From a bacterium (GTDB lineage Bacteria; Patescibacteriota; UBA1384; JAMDBS01; DAOVQR01): a stretch of DNA of 5,869 nt. The translations under genes were made by a program, and so were the position numbers. Each line of letters opens with the position of its first letter. The stretch's first letter is position 1. The DNA lies in assembly GCA_030628575.1 (NCBI GenBank), contig DAOVQR010000051.1, forward strand, positions 1-5,869. The letters run 5' to 3'. The notes under the pieces were generated by a model. That model did no database searches. It was not told the DNA's origin and was given only the letters and a program-made list of their open reading frames with translations. This document shows positions 5,841 to 5,869 of the stretch, piece by piece.

Positions 5841-5869
5841 CAAAACGTAAAACGAAAAAATTAAAATAA
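5841..5869. repeat. Start of another A-rich heptad spacer at the right edge
   Basis: CAAAACG (5841-5847) and TAAAACG (5848-5854) are adjacent 7-bp units followed by A-rich sequence to the window end. GTAAAACG is shared with 4999-5006 before pilD, suggesting the same spacer type continues outside the window. Confidence 0.4.

Noticed and set aside
5838..5864. ATG overlapping the pilD stop, opening an 8-codon frame
   Set aside because: It encodes only MQNVKRKN before a stop and lies in A-rich repeat sequence; no ribosome site or homology is evident.

Overview
This AT-rich window is a compact type IV pilus (T4P) locus. All five genes are on the + strand, in the order pilB (assembly ATPase, probably cut at the left edge), pilT (retraction ATPase), pilC (inner-membrane platform), a major-pilin-like prepilin gene and pilD (prepilin peptidase). 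Every expected catalytic motif is readable: Walker A/B, Asp and His boxes in both ATPases, the tetracysteine motif in PilB, AIKNLIRD in PilT, the G/FTLIE processing site in the pilin, and both Cys pairs and both catalytic Asp residues in PilD. Translation uses the standard bacterial code, since TGA is not needed as a sense codon.

The organism is not identified by any single marker. The minimal gene set (no pilM/N/O/Q alongside), the short PilC, the pilin signal sequence, the AT-richness and the repeat-filled spacers all fit a Candidate Phyla Radiation / Patescibacteria genome best. That is an inference from general knowledge of these families. Phylogeny of PilB or PilT would settle it.

Layout: 3-1853 pilB; 1854-2011 spacer with a duplicated CGCGAAT/CGCTAAT array; 2012-3079 pilT, whose stop codon lies inside a perfect 30-bp palindrome (3071-3100); 3101-3239 AT-rich mirrored heptad repeat; 3240-4283 pilC; 4284-4459 mirrored heptad array, then the pilin leader with a strong Shine-Dalgarno; 4460-4903 pilin; 4911-4978 two abutting hairpins; 4979-5088 AT-rich spacer; 5089-5838 pilD; 5839-5869 start of another A-rich spacer.

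Together the genes form nearly a complete pilus engine. PilD cleaves and probably methylates the prepilin, PilB drives polymerisation through PilC, and PilT drives retraction. The genes do not overlap; spacers of 156-185 bp separate them, unusual for a small-genome operon. The least expected signal is in these spacers: much of their sequence is built from 7-bp units that switch strand part-way, and a perfect 4 x 7-bp tandem repeat also lies inside pilD, where slippage would shift the frame.
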